A stretch of DNA of 64,000 bases from an uncultured Ectothiorhodospiraceae bacterium (lineage in GTDB: Bacteria > Pseudomonadota > Gammaproteobacteria > Nevskiales > Oceanococcaceae). Under the pieces are notes generated by a model. That model was given only the letters and a program-made list of their open reading frames with translations. It made no database searches and was not told the DNA's origin. The stretch is taken from NCBI GenBank assembly GCA_937141935.1, contig CAKZQS010000016.1, positions 1 through 64,000 on the forward strand, written 5' to 3'. A program made the position numbers and the translations under genes. Below, one piece after another: positions 54,540-64,000 of the stretch. The first letter of the stretch is position 1. Each line of letters begins with the position of its first letter.

Positions 54540-55261
54540 GCGCCCCACCGCCGCAGCCGCAGAGCCACGCTGGCGGCCAGCAACGCGAGGTAGACCAGTG
54601 AGGCGTAGTACACCAGGGTCGAGAGCTTGATTACGCCCCGTGAGAAAGACAGATAATGCGAAAGCATCAGGTCCAGGTAGGCAATCGCCTCGCCCAGCAC
54701 CCCTTGGACGGCGCCAGCGACAACCCAGCAGGCAAATAGCAAGGCGACGATCGAGGCGGCGAGGACTGCGGCCAGCAGTTGGCTATTGCTGAGCGCCGAG
54801 GTCAGCGTGCCGATCGCGGTTACCACGGCGCCAAGCGCCAGCAGGCCAACGTAGCCCGCGACCAGATGACCTGGTGTGACTGCGCCGTTCACCATGATCA
54901 GCAGCGGCATGTACGCCGAGAGTGCGATGTAAACGCACAGAAACCCGAAGGCACCGAGAAACTTGCCCAGAACCAGCTGCCACTCCGGCAGCGGGGCGGT
55001 CAGGAGCAACATGGCGGTGCCCGTCTGCCGTTCCTCGGCGAAGGCCCGCATGGTGACAAGCACGGCGACGGCGGCGACGAAGCCTGACGACTGGAAGAAA
55101 TAGCCCTGCACGACTTCGTAGCTGCTGTGTTCCCCCTGGAGCAGCGTGACGTTGAAATACAGCCCGTGCAAACACAGCAGCGCGGCAACCAGACCATAGC
55201 CGAGCGGCGTCAGGAAGTACGCCCGGAACTCTCGCGCGCAGATCAACCATGTGGGTCTCAC
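54536..55261 (-). CDS. ABC transporter permease, GldF-like (ABC-2 type)
   Basis: 241 residues with six helices. ICAREFRAYFLTPLGYGLVAALL at the N-terminus, then TMRAFAEERQTGTAMLLLTAPLPEWQLVLGKFLGAF, the typical coupling loop of this family (F-A-E-E-R-x-x-G-T), and SHYLSFSRGVIKLSTLVYY near the end. The GTG start overlaps the ATPase stop by 4 bp and its own stop overlaps the GldG-like start by 4 bp, so the operon is tightly coupled. Confidence 0.85.
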   Translation of the reverse strand: MRPTWLICAREFRAYFLTPLGYGLVAALLCLHGLYFNVTLLQGEHSSYEVVQGYFFQSSGFVAAVAVLVTMRAFAEERQTGTAMLLLTAPLPEWQLVLGKFLGAFGFLCVYIALSAYMPLLIMVNGAVTPGHLVAGYVGLLALGAVVTAIGTLTSALSNSQLLAAVLAASIVALLFACWVVAGAVQGVLGEAIAYLDLMLSHYLSFSRGVIKLSTLVYYASLVYLALLAASVALRLRRWGA

Positions 55262-56208
55262 GACTCCCCCGGTCCGGTCGAAGGGGGCACTTCGGTCAGC
55301 CCCAAAAACAGTGCCTCCAGATCACCCCCCTGCCGTGGGGCCAACTGCTCCACGCCCAGATTGTGCTGCACGAGGGCAGTGACCAGAGTGGAGCGGGCGG
55401 CCAAGCTGCCACAGGCGAGCAGCTCGAAACGGGCGGAGTCCAGCGCGCGGACCTGCACGTCGCGCAGGCCGGGAAGCGACTGGGCCACGATGGCCGCCTG
55501 CTCTACACCACCCTGGCCCCGCAGCGTAAAGCCATCGGGTCGCAGTTGCTGCCGCAGGTTGGCTTCGCGCCCCTGGGCCACGAGCCGTCCACGGTTCAGG
55601 ATCAGCAAACGATCGCAGGTGTGTTCCACCTCAGCGAGGATGTGGCTGGAGAGCAGCACGGTGTGCTCCTGCGCCAGCGTTCTAATCAGCTCGCGCATCT
55701 GCCGGATCTGCTGTGGGTCCAGCCCGTTGATGGGCTCGTCGAGTATCAGCAGGGCAGGGGCGTGCACGATGGCCATCGCGATGCCAACGCGCTGCCGGTA
55801 GCCATGGCTCAGCCAGCGGACCAGGTCCTCCTGCACCTCGCTCAGACCACATTGCTGCACGACTTTAGCCACGCGCTCGGTTACCGCAGTCCCTTGCAGC
55901 CCGCGCAACTCCGCCGCAAAACGCAACATGGCGCCGACCCGCATGTCGTCATAGAGGGGCGGTCGGTCGGGGAGAAAACCCACTCTGCGGCGGACCTCCA
56001 GCGGCTGCCGTCGGCTGCTGTAGCCGTCGATGCAAAAGTCGCCCGCATGGCTCATCGAGACACCGCTGAGCAGCTTGAGCAGCGTGGTCTTGCCGGCCCC
56101 GTTGGGGCCGAGAAAGCCCACCACCTCGCCCCGGCCGATGCGAAATGACACATCGTCGAGCGCTCGGCGTTGGCCGTAATACTTGCTGAGGGACTCGGCG
56201 GCGATCAT
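55258..56208 (-). CDS. ABC transporter ATP-binding protein, GldA-like
   Basis: 316 residues. Walker A is GPNGAGKTTLLKLL near residues 35-48, then the signature LSHGYRQRVGIAMAI (a variant of LSGGQ), and Walker B PALLILDEPINGLDP. A C-terminal extension of about 90 residues (VRALDSARFELLACG) is usual for GldA/NatA-type exporters. The ATG at 56208 starts the mature fold. It is first in the operon, with a 21-bp motif 34 bp upstream and divergent from the cupredoxin-crbS genes. Confidence 0.9.
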   Translation of the reverse strand: MIAAESLSKYYGQRRALDDVSFRIGRGEVVGFLGPNGAGKTTLLKLLSGVSMSHAGDFCIDGYSSRRQPLEVRRRVGFLPDRPPLYDDMRVGAMLRFAAELRGLQGTAVTERVAKVVQQCGLSEVQEDLVRWLSHGYRQRVGIAMAIVHAPALLILDEPINGLDPQQIRQMRELIRTLAQEHTVLLSSHILAEVEHTCDRLLILNRGRLVAQGREANLRQQLRPDGFTLRGQGGVEQAAIVAQSLPGLRDVQVRALDSARFELLACGSLAARSTLVTALVQHNLGVEQLAPRQGGDLEALFLGLTEVPPSTGPGES

Positions 56209-56242
56209 CAGGGCGGATTGTAGGTCCGGGCGGCGTGCAGCT

Positions 56243-56263
56243 GGAGTAGACGATGGTCGACTA
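56243..56263 (-). promoter_or_regulatory. 21-bp regulon motif, Gld-like operon side
   Basis: On the minus strand it contains CGACCATCGTC, identical over 11 bp to the acs copy 1 motif, followed by TACTCC. It lies 34 bp before the ATPase ATG and abuts the opposite motif to give GGTCG-ACTA-CGACC. Confidence 0.5.
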
Positions 56264-56280
56264 CGACCCCCGCGGATCAT
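56260..56280 (+). promoter_or_regulatory. 21-bp regulon motif, cupredoxin-crbS side
   Basis: It reads ACTACGACCCCC then GCGGATCAT, 46 bp before the cupredoxin-like ATG. The 5' half fits the motif well; the 3' half is poor, so this is a weaker site. Confidence 0.4.
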
Positions 56281-56326
56281 TTTGCGATGATGGCCGTATC
56301 ACCCCTTTGCCGTTGGTCCTGCCGCC

Positions 56327-56827
56327 ATGCGCCCCTTGCTGTTTGTGACCCTTGCCTTGGGCGTTCTGATCGCCCTGTTCTACGCCTTGGCGCCGTCGCG
56401 GGACATGCCTCTCAACCTGACACCTGCGGCGACGCTGGCGGTGCTGCCGGCTCCCAGTCCGGGCACGCAGGCGCCGCGCGAGGCGGCCGGCGAGGCGCCG
56501 GCCGCGGCCCCAACACCGGTAGCGAGCGCCGCGGTTTCGCGTGATGCGGAGCCGCCTGGCGTCAAGGTCTTCCGCTTGGAGGTGTCTGCCGAGGGCCTGG
56601 CTTCGGGGCCGGCCGTGATTCGCGTGCGGCAGGGCGAGCGCATTGCGCTGAGTATCGCCTCGAGCATCGCGGATGAACTGCACCTGCATGGCTACGACCG
56701 GCATCTTCCGTTGCGGGCCGGCGAGACGGCCCGCCTGGACCTGGTCACCGAGCTCTCCGGCCGCTTCAGCTATGAGCTGCATCAGCAGCATCGTGAGATT
56801 GGCGTGCTGGAAGTCCTGCCGCGCTAA
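56327..56827 (+). CDS. Membrane-anchored cupredoxin-like protein
   Basis: 166 residues: an N-terminal hydrophobic helix (LLFVTLALGVLIALFYALA), an Ala/Pro-rich linker and a beta-sandwich domain with FRLEVSAEGLASGPAVIRVRQGERIALSI, DELHLHGYDRHLPLRAGETARLDLVTELSGRFSYELHQQHREIGVLEV. The fold matches EfeO/cupredoxin_1-like domains, but the usual Cys and Met copper ligands near the end are not present; only His residues (LHLHGYD, ELHQQH) remain, so copper binding is uncertain. It is 45 bp ahead of crbS, probably co-transcribed. Confidence 0.65.
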   Translation: MRPLLFVTLALGVLIALFYALAPSRDMPLNLTPAATLAVLPAPSPGTQAPREAAGEAPAAAPTPVASAAVSRDAEPPGVKVFRLEVSAEGLASGPAVIRVRQGERIALSIASSIADELHLHGYDRHLPLRAGETARLDLVTELSGRFSYELHQQHREIGVLEVLPR

Positions 56828-56872
56828 GTGGTTTCTGCTTGCACGGCGTGATGACCTGAGGCCGCGGCCCTC

Positions 56873-59800
56873 GTGAACCCCGTACTTCTGTTCCTGATTG
56901 CCAGTGGCTACCTGCTGCTGCTCTTCGGAATCGCGTACGCCGGCGACCGGCAGGCGGCGACGCGACGCTTTGTCCGCAAGCCTGTCTCCTGGAGCCTCGC
57001 ACTCGCCGTCTATTGCACCTCGTGGACCTACTACGGCGCGGTTGGTCGCGCCGCCGAGTCGAGCTGGTCCTATCTGCCGATTTACCTGGGCCCGATGCTG
57101 GTCTTCGTGTTTGGTCACCGCCTGCTGGCGCGGATGATCGAGTTGGCGAAGAGCAACAGCCTGACCTCGCTGCCGGATTTCGTCGCGGCTCGCTTCGGCA
57201 AGAAACAGCACATCGCGGTGGTGTGCACCACGCTCAGCGTGATCGCCGTATTGCCCTATATCGCACTCCAGCTCAAGGGGATTGCGGTCAGCTTTGCCGT
57301 GGTCGCGCCATTTGCCACGGCGCACGCCCCCGATGTGGCGCTGCTGACGGCCCTGGGCCTGGGCTTGTTTGCGGTGCTGTTCGGCACCCGGCACATCAGC
57401 TCCAGCGAGAGCCACCATGGCCTGCTGGTTGCCGTCGCGTTCGAGTCTGTCGTCAAGCTCGGCGCCTTCCTGCTCGTGGCCTATGTGGTGCTGCGCTGGG
57501 CGCCCGAGGCCAGCGTCCCGGTTGCGGAGGCGGCGCCCATGCCGCCGCAGCAAGGTGCGCTTCTGGAGTTCCTGGTGCAGACCTTACTCGCGGCCCTGGC
57601 GATCCTGTGCCTGCCGCGTCAGTTCCACGTGACGGTGGTGGAGAACGCAAGCCTGCGGGATTTGCAGGTGGCTCGCGTGGTGTTCCCGCTGTACTTCGTT
57701 CTGATCAGCCTGCCGGTGGTGCCGTTGGCACAGCAAGGCCTTGCCACCTTCGGTTCAGGGGCCAACCCCGATACCTACATGCTCTTGCTGCCGCTGGCTG
57801 CCGGCAGTGAATGGTTGGCGGTCGTGGCCTTCCTCGGTGGTTTCTCCGCAGCCACCGCGATGGTCGTGGTGTCCAGCATCGCGTTGAGCACGATGGTCAG
57901 CAACGAAATCGTCATGCCCTGGCTGCTGCATCGCGGCCATTTGCGCGAACGCGAAGATTGGGGGTCAGTACTCAAGCGGGTTCGCCGCTACACGATCACC
58001 GTCATTATCACGGCGGCCTACTTCGTCTACCGTTTCATCGCACCGGAGGCCTCGCTGGCCTCACTGGGGCTGATCGCCTTCGTTGGAATCGCGCAGCTCG
58101 CGCCGTCATTGCTGGGCGCAATGTATTGGTCCCGGGCGACGGGGCGCGCGGCCTTGTGGGGGCTGATCGCCGGTGGGGTGGTGTGGGCCTATACCTTGCT
58201 GTTGCCGGCCTTCGTGCCGAATCAGGCTTGGTTGCACATTGGGCCCTTCGGCTTGCAGTGGCTCGCGCCCTACGGGCTGTTTGGGTTGACCGGGCTAGAC
58301 GAGGTGGTCCACGCCACCCTGTTCAGCCTGGGCGCTAACGCCGCGCTTTTTGTTGGCGTATCGCTCGGCGTCCGACCGACTTTGCAGGAGCGCCTGGACG
58401 CGTCGCGCTTCCTGGAGCCCTTTCAACGTTCCGGGCAGCAAACCGTTCGCGTGGGGGACCTGGCGGTGGTGCTGGAGCGCTTCTTCGGCGCCGAGCGCAG
58501 CCGCAGTATCCTCGAGGACTTCGCGGCGCAGCGCGGAGAGGCCGTGCCACAGGCCCAGATGCCCGCGTCCCCTGTGCTGGAAGCCCATGTCGAAAGCCTG
58601 CTGGCGTCGACGATGGGCGGGGCAACCGCCCGTGCGTTGCTGGCGTCGGTTTTGGGTGGCGGGCAGGCGCACCTGGCGGAGCCCATCGATGAGCTCGCGC
58701 GCACGTCGGACATCGTGCGTTTTAATCGCGAACTGTTGCAGGCAACGCTGGATAACCTGACGCAAGGCGTGGCGGTGGTCGACAGTGACCTGCGGTTGGT
58801 CGGCTGGAACCGGCGCTACAAGGATCTGTTCGACTTGCCCGAGAGCATGTTGCGCATTGGCGAGCCGGTCGAGACGGTGCTGCGCTTCAACGCCAGCCGC
58901 AATGTGGGCATCGGTGCCGACGAGGCCGCGGAGTGGATCGAACGTCGCCTGGCGCATCTGCGTGCCAAGTCGAGCCATCGGGCCGAGCGCCGTCTGCCGG
59001 ACGGGCGCTACCTGGAGATTCGCGGCGAGCCGATGCCCGGCGGCGGCTTTGTCACGACCTTTACCGACATCTCGGACTTCAAGACCGCGCAGGAGGAGCT
59101 GGCGCGCGCAAATGTCGAGCTGGAGGCCCGCGTCGCCTTCCGCACCCGCGAATTGCAGGCGGCGCGCGCGGAGGCCGAGTCCGCAAACCTGTCGAAAACG
59201 CGCTTCCTCGCCGCCGCGAGCCACGACCTTATGCAGCCGCTCAACGCGGCGCGACTGTTCCTGTCCGCGGTTGCGCCGCAGGTCCGGGGTGATGAGCCGG
59301 CGGAACTGCTGGTGGGAATCGAGCAATCGCTCACGTCCATGGAGGACCTGCTGGCGAGCCTGCTGGACATCTCCAAGTTGGACGCCGGCGTGTTGCCGGT
59401 CGAGGCGCGCCGCTTTGCCTTGCAGGAGATTTTTGCCGCATTGGAGACGCAGTTCGGTGTTATTGCCCGTGAGAGGGGCCTGCGCCTGTGTGTGCACCGC
59501 ACCAGCCTGTGGCTGAATTCGGACCCTGCGCTGGTGCGGCGCATCCTGCTCAACCTGTTGAGCAACGCCTTACGCTATACGTCGACCGGGCGTGTGGTCT
59601 TGGGGGCGCGCCGAGCGGGGGGGCGCGTGCGCATTGAGGTGCTCGATAGCGGCCCGGGCATTCCCGAACGCGACCGGGCGCGCATCTTCCAGGAGTTTCA
59701 GCGCCTCGCCGGACACGACGCCCGCGGCGAGCGAGGTTTTGGCTTGGGCCTTGCGATTTGCCAGCGCATTGCCAGCCTGCTCGATGCCCCCTTGCTGGTT

Positions 59801-60277
59801 CGCTCCGTTGTCGGGCGGGGCAGCGCTTTCAGCCTGACCCTCCCACGGGCGGAGCCGGGTCAGCGGGCGGTCGCTCGCCCCGCAGGGCGGCGCGCAAGCG
59901 GTGACCTGGATGGCCTTCGCGTGCTGTGCATCGATAACGACCTGCCGGTGTTGCAGGGGATGCGGGCGCTGCTGCACACCTGGGGCTGTGAGGTGGAGCT
60001 GGCGAGTGGCAGCGAGGAGGCCTGGGCCGTGGTCGAGCGCGAGGCCCCGGACGTGGTGATCGCCGACTACCACCTCGACAACGGGCTGACCGGCGTCGAG
60101 CTGCTCCAGGAGCTGCGCGCGCAATGTCCCAAGGGCTTCGAAGCCTTGGTGGTCACGGCAGATCACGGGGGTGAAGCCGATGCGGCGGCCCAGGCGGCAG
60201 GCTATCGGGTGCTGAAGAAGCCCGTGCGCCCGGGGGCCCTGCGCGCGTTGCTCGCGCGCCTGTCAGCCCTCGGGTGA
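56873..60277 (+). CDS. crbS: SSS-domain hybrid histidine kinase, CrbS-type
   Basis: 1134 residues. The first roughly 500 residues are a sodium:solute-symporter-like domain with about 13 helices (LAVYCTSWTYYGAVGRAAE, SLPDFVAARFGKKQHIAVV, FLGGFSAATAMVVVSSIALSTMVSNEI). A linker with AGERSRSILEDF-like sequence leads to a PAS domain (NLTQGVAVVDSDLRLVGWN), HisKA with His784 (AASHDLMQPLNAARLF), HATPase (NLLSNALRYT, DSGPGIPERD, GFGLGLAICQRI) and a receiver with Asp1065 (DVVIADYHLDNG). This is the CrbS/MxtR architecture, which controls acetate metabolism with CrbR. GTG start. It converges on crbR, overlapping by 15 bp. Confidence 0.92.
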   Translation: MNPVLLFLIASGYLLLLFGIAYAGDRQAATRRFVRKPVSWSLALAVYCTSWTYYGAVGRAAESSWSYLPIYLGPMLVFVFGHRLLARMIELAKSNSLTSLPDFVAARFGKKQHIAVVCTTLSVIAVLPYIALQLKGIAVSFAVVAPFATAHAPDVALLTALGLGLFAVLFGTRHISSSESHHGLLVAVAFESVVKLGAFLLVAYVVLRWAPEASVPVAEAAPMPPQQGALLEFLVQTLLAALAILCLPRQFHVTVVENASLRDLQVARVVFPLYFVLISLPVVPLAQQGLATFGSGANPDTYMLLLPLAAGSEWLAVVAFLGGFSAATAMVVVSSIALSTMVSNEIVMPWLLHRGHLREREDWGSVLKRVRRYTITVIITAAYFVYRFIAPEASLASLGLIAFVGIAQLAPSLLGAMYWSRATGRAALWGLIAGGVVWAYTLLLPAFVPNQAWLHIGPFGLQWLAPYGLFGLTGLDEVVHATLFSLGANAALFVGVSLGVRPTLQERLDASRFLEPFQRSGQQTVRVGDLAVVLERFFGAERSRSILEDFAAQRGEAVPQAQMPASPVLEAHVESLLASTMGGATARALLASVLGGGQAHLAEPIDELARTSDIVRFNRELLQATLDNLTQGVAVVDSDLRLVGWNRRYKDLFDLPESMLRIGEPVETVLRFNASRNVGIGADEAAEWIERRLAHLRAKSSHRAERRLPDGRYLEIRGEPMPGGGFVTTFTDISDFKTAQEELARANVELEARVAFRTRELQAARAEAESANLSKTRFLAAASHDLMQPLNAARLFLSAVAPQVRGDEPAELLVGIEQSLTSMEDLLASLLDISKLDAGVLPVEARRFALQEIFAALETQFGVIARERGLRLCVHRTSLWLNSDPALVRRILLNLLSNALRYTSTGRVVLGARRAGGRVRIEVLDSGPGIPERDRARIFQEFQRLAGHDARGERGFGLGLAICQRIASLLDAPLLVRSVVGRGSAFSLTLPRAEPGQRAVARPAGRRASGDLDGLRVLCIDNDLPVLQGMRALLHTWGCEVELASGSEEAWAVVEREAPDVVIADYHLDNGLTGVELLQELRAQCPKGFEALVVTADHGGEADAAAQAAGYRVLKKPVRPGALRALLARLSALG

Positions 60278-60918
60278 GACGCCCTCGATGCGGATCTCCG
60301 CCACATCCAGGCTCTGGGCGATCAGTGCAGCCTGCGTCCGGCTGTAGATGCGCAGCTTGCGCATGATCGCCGTCATATGCGCCTTGACCGTGGCTTCCGA
60401 GACTTCCAGCTCATAGGCGATCTGCTTGTTGAGCAGCCCGTCGGCCACCATCATCAGCACACGAAATTGCTGTGGAGTCAGGCTGCCGATGCGCGAGGCG
60501 AGGTCGGCATCGTCCTGTGTCGCGGGGGGGTCCATGGGCGGGAAGGCAAGCGCACCCGCCATGACCTGCGCAATGGCATCCCGAATGGCTGCCAGCGGCG
60601 TCGACTTCGGCACGAAACCCGAGGCGCCGAAGTCCTTCGCACGCCGCATCGTTGAGGGGTCGTCCGCCGCCGAGACCACAATGACCGGCACCGAAGGATG
60701 CTGACCACGCAGGTACAGCAGCGAGGAAAAGCCCCGCGCGCCGGGCATTTTCAGGTCCAGAAGTACGAGGTCGATATCTGCATCCGCCACCGCGGATTCC
60801 AGCCCAGCCATGTCGTCGGCCTCGCGAATGACCGCCCCGCTGAGCGCCTGGTCCACAGCCTGCTTCAGGGCCGCGCGGAACAGCGGATGATCATCCGCGA
60901 TCAGTACGCAGGCCTCGC

Positions 60919-60922
<4 letters not shown>
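60263..60922 (-). CDS. crbR: LuxR-family response regulator, CrbR/ErdR-type
   Basis: 219 residues: receiver with Asp10-Asp11 (IADDHPLF), acceptor Asp56 ([13 protein letters not shown]) and Lys in FVPKST; LuxR helix-turn-helix with [36 protein letters not shown]. Together with the adjacent CrbS-type kinase this fits CrbR, known in Vibrio and Pseudomonas to activate acs. Its ATG overlaps the acs copy 2 stop by 4 bp (ATGA), so regulator and target are translated from one message. The canonical acceptor contrasts with the paralogue at 30358. Confidence 0.92.
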
Positions 60923-62880
<1,958 letters not shown>

Positions 62881-62952
62881 CGACTGTCTCCTCATCGATT
62901 GCGGTGAATCGCGTCCATGGTAACCAGCAGGCGCGCCAGTGGCATGGACGAT

Positions 62953-62973
62953 CGCGGTAGAGCTGGTGGTAGG
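62953..62973 (-). promoter_or_regulatory. 21-bp regulon motif, acs copy 2
   Basis: On the minus strand it reads CCTACCACCAGCTC then TACCGCG, 72 bp upstream of the acs copy 2 ATG. The first half differs from the porin motif at one position in ten; the second half is weak. Confidence 0.45.
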
Positions 62974-63056
62974 GGCGCCTGGCGGATCTCGCGCGGGAGT
63001 GACAGCGGGCCGGCCGGGGTCGCACACTTGGGGGTCGAGCCCGACGGAATGACGCC

Positions 63057-64000
63057 ATGACTGCCGCTGCCCCCCCGACCACCCGCACGCCGGACCGCAT
63101 CGAAAGCGGCGCGGACTACATCGACAGCCTGCGCGGGCGCGCGCTGACGGTGTGGCTGTTTGGCGAGCGCGTTGCGGACATCGTCGAGCACCCGATGATC
63201 CGCCCCTCGATTAACGCGGTGGCCAAGACTTACGACCTGGCCGTGGCCAACCCGGAGCTGGCCTCGGTGGTCTCGCCCTTCACCGGCGAGCGGGTCAGCC
63301 GCTTTCTGCACGTGTGCACCTCGGTCGACGACCTGGTCAAGCAGAACAAGATGCAGCGCCGCCTGGGCCAGCTGACCGGCACCTGTTTCCAGCGCTGCGT
63401 GGGCATGGATGCCTTCAACGCTCTGTATTCGGTGACCTTTGAGATCGACGAGGCGCATGGCAGTGACTACCACGCCCGCCTGCGCGAGTTTTTGACCCTG
63501 ATGCACCGGCGCAACACCGTGGTGGGCGGGGCGATGACCGACGTCAAGGGGGACCGCGGCCTGCCGCCACACCAGCAGGCCGACCCGGACCTGTATCTGC
63601 GTGTCGTGCGCCGCAGCGAGGAGGGGGTGTGGGTCTCGGGCGCCAAGGCGCACCAGACCGGCTGCCTGAACTCGCACTACATGGTGGTGATGCCGACGCT
63701 GCGGCTGGGGCCGGAGGATCGCGATTACGCCATCGTCGGCGCGGTGCCGGTGGACGCCCAGGGCCTGACCTATATCTATGGCCGCCAGTCCTGCGATACC
63801 CGCAGCATGGAGCCGGGCGACATGGACGTGGGCAATGCCCGTTACGGCGGCCAGGAGGCGATGGTGATCTTTGACGAGGTCTTCATCCCGAAGGAATGGA
63901 TCTTCATGGATGGGCAGACCGAGTTCGCCGCCATGCTGGTCGAGCGCTTCACCAGCTACCACCGGCGCAGCTACGTCTGCAAAAGCGGTGTGGGTGATGT
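63057..64000 (+). CDS. 4-hydroxybutyryl-CoA dehydratase/vinylacetyl-CoA isomerase-like (partial)
   Basis: The ATG at 63057 begins a frame open to the window end (about 314 residues). [71 protein letters not shown] and [14 protein letters not shown] match the 4-hydroxyphenylacetate-3-hydroxylase/AbfD superfamily. Cys110 and Cys114 align with the first two [4Fe-4S] ligands of AbfD; His302 and Cys308 are candidates for the other two. AbfD dehydrates 4-hydroxybutyryl-CoA to crotonyl-CoA using FAD and the cluster. Divergent from acs, with 176 bp between. CoA-ester metabolism beside acs is sensible. Confidence 0.82.
   Translation, partial: MTAAAPPTTRTPDRIESGADYIDSLRGRALTVWLFGERVADIVEHPMIRPSINAVAKTYDLAVANPELASVVSPFTGERVSRFLHVCTSVDDLVKQNKMQRRLGQLTGTCFQRCVGMDAFNALYSVTFEIDEAHGSDYHARLREFLTLMHRRNTVVGGAMTDVKGDRGLPPHQQADPDLYLRVVRRSEEGVWVSGAKAHQTGCLNSHYMVVMPTLRLGPEDRDYAIVGAVPVDAQGLTYIYGRQSCDTRSMEPGDMDVGNARYGGQEAMVIFDEVFIPKEWIFMDGQTEFAAMLVERFTSYHRRSYVCKSGVGD

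Overview
The window is very GC-rich chromosomal DNA, densely coded on both strands. The ribosomal pair rplM-rpsI, MlaA, PhoX, a DcaP-type porin, and an acetate-scavenging set (acs, VC_2705-type symporter, CrbS/CrbR-type two-component system) all point to a free-living gammaproteobacterium, perhaps of the Nevskiales/Salinisphaerales kind; that placement is inference. I saw no tRNA, rRNA, transposase, integrase or CRISPR array.

Layout. 1-12 kb: the start of an Fe-S oxidoreductase subunit, a DUF481 outer membrane protein, rplM-rpsI with promoter and terminator, a glycerophosphodiesterase lipoprotein, an mlaA-MMPL operon, a Tat-exported PhoX with a clear Pho box, an SDR lacking the catalytic Tyr, a quinone-reductase-like enzyme and a DUF808 protein. 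12-19 kb: an AraC/O6-methylguanine methyltransferase fusion; a four-gene glucosylglycerate operon (glycerate kinase, glucosyl-3-phosphoglycerate phosphatase, its synthase, GH13_18 phosphorylase); a flavin monooxygenase. 19-26 kb: a 1384-residue hybrid histidine kinase between a decayed acs remnant and an intact acs, with a roughly 90-bp duplication on both sides.

26-63 kb looks like one large acetate (C2) regulon: DcaP porin, DUF4212/sodium-solute symporter pair, two CrbR-like response regulators (one with Glu at the phospho-acceptor position), the SSS-type hybrid kinase CrbS, and a second acs nearly identical to the first and translationally coupled to crbR. Among these sit poorly understood envelope genes: two FG-GAP/UnbV proteins (one fused to a permease), a TPR protein, a polytopic membrane protein, an AbiTii-like protein, five paralogous LVIVD-repeat lipoproteins, a lipoprotein with two SGNH hydrolase domains, and a Gld-like ABC operon. 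A 21-bp promoter motif (approximately CCTmC-n-ACCAA-n-GTCTAATAG) recurs, in the direction of transcription, upstream of acs copy 1, the porin, the atypical regulator, four of the five LVIVD genes, the Gld-like operon, the cupredoxin-crbS pair and acs copy 2. This ties the unknown envelope genes to acetate control and is the main discovery candidate here. The window ends inside a 4-hydroxybutyryl-CoA dehydratase-like gene.
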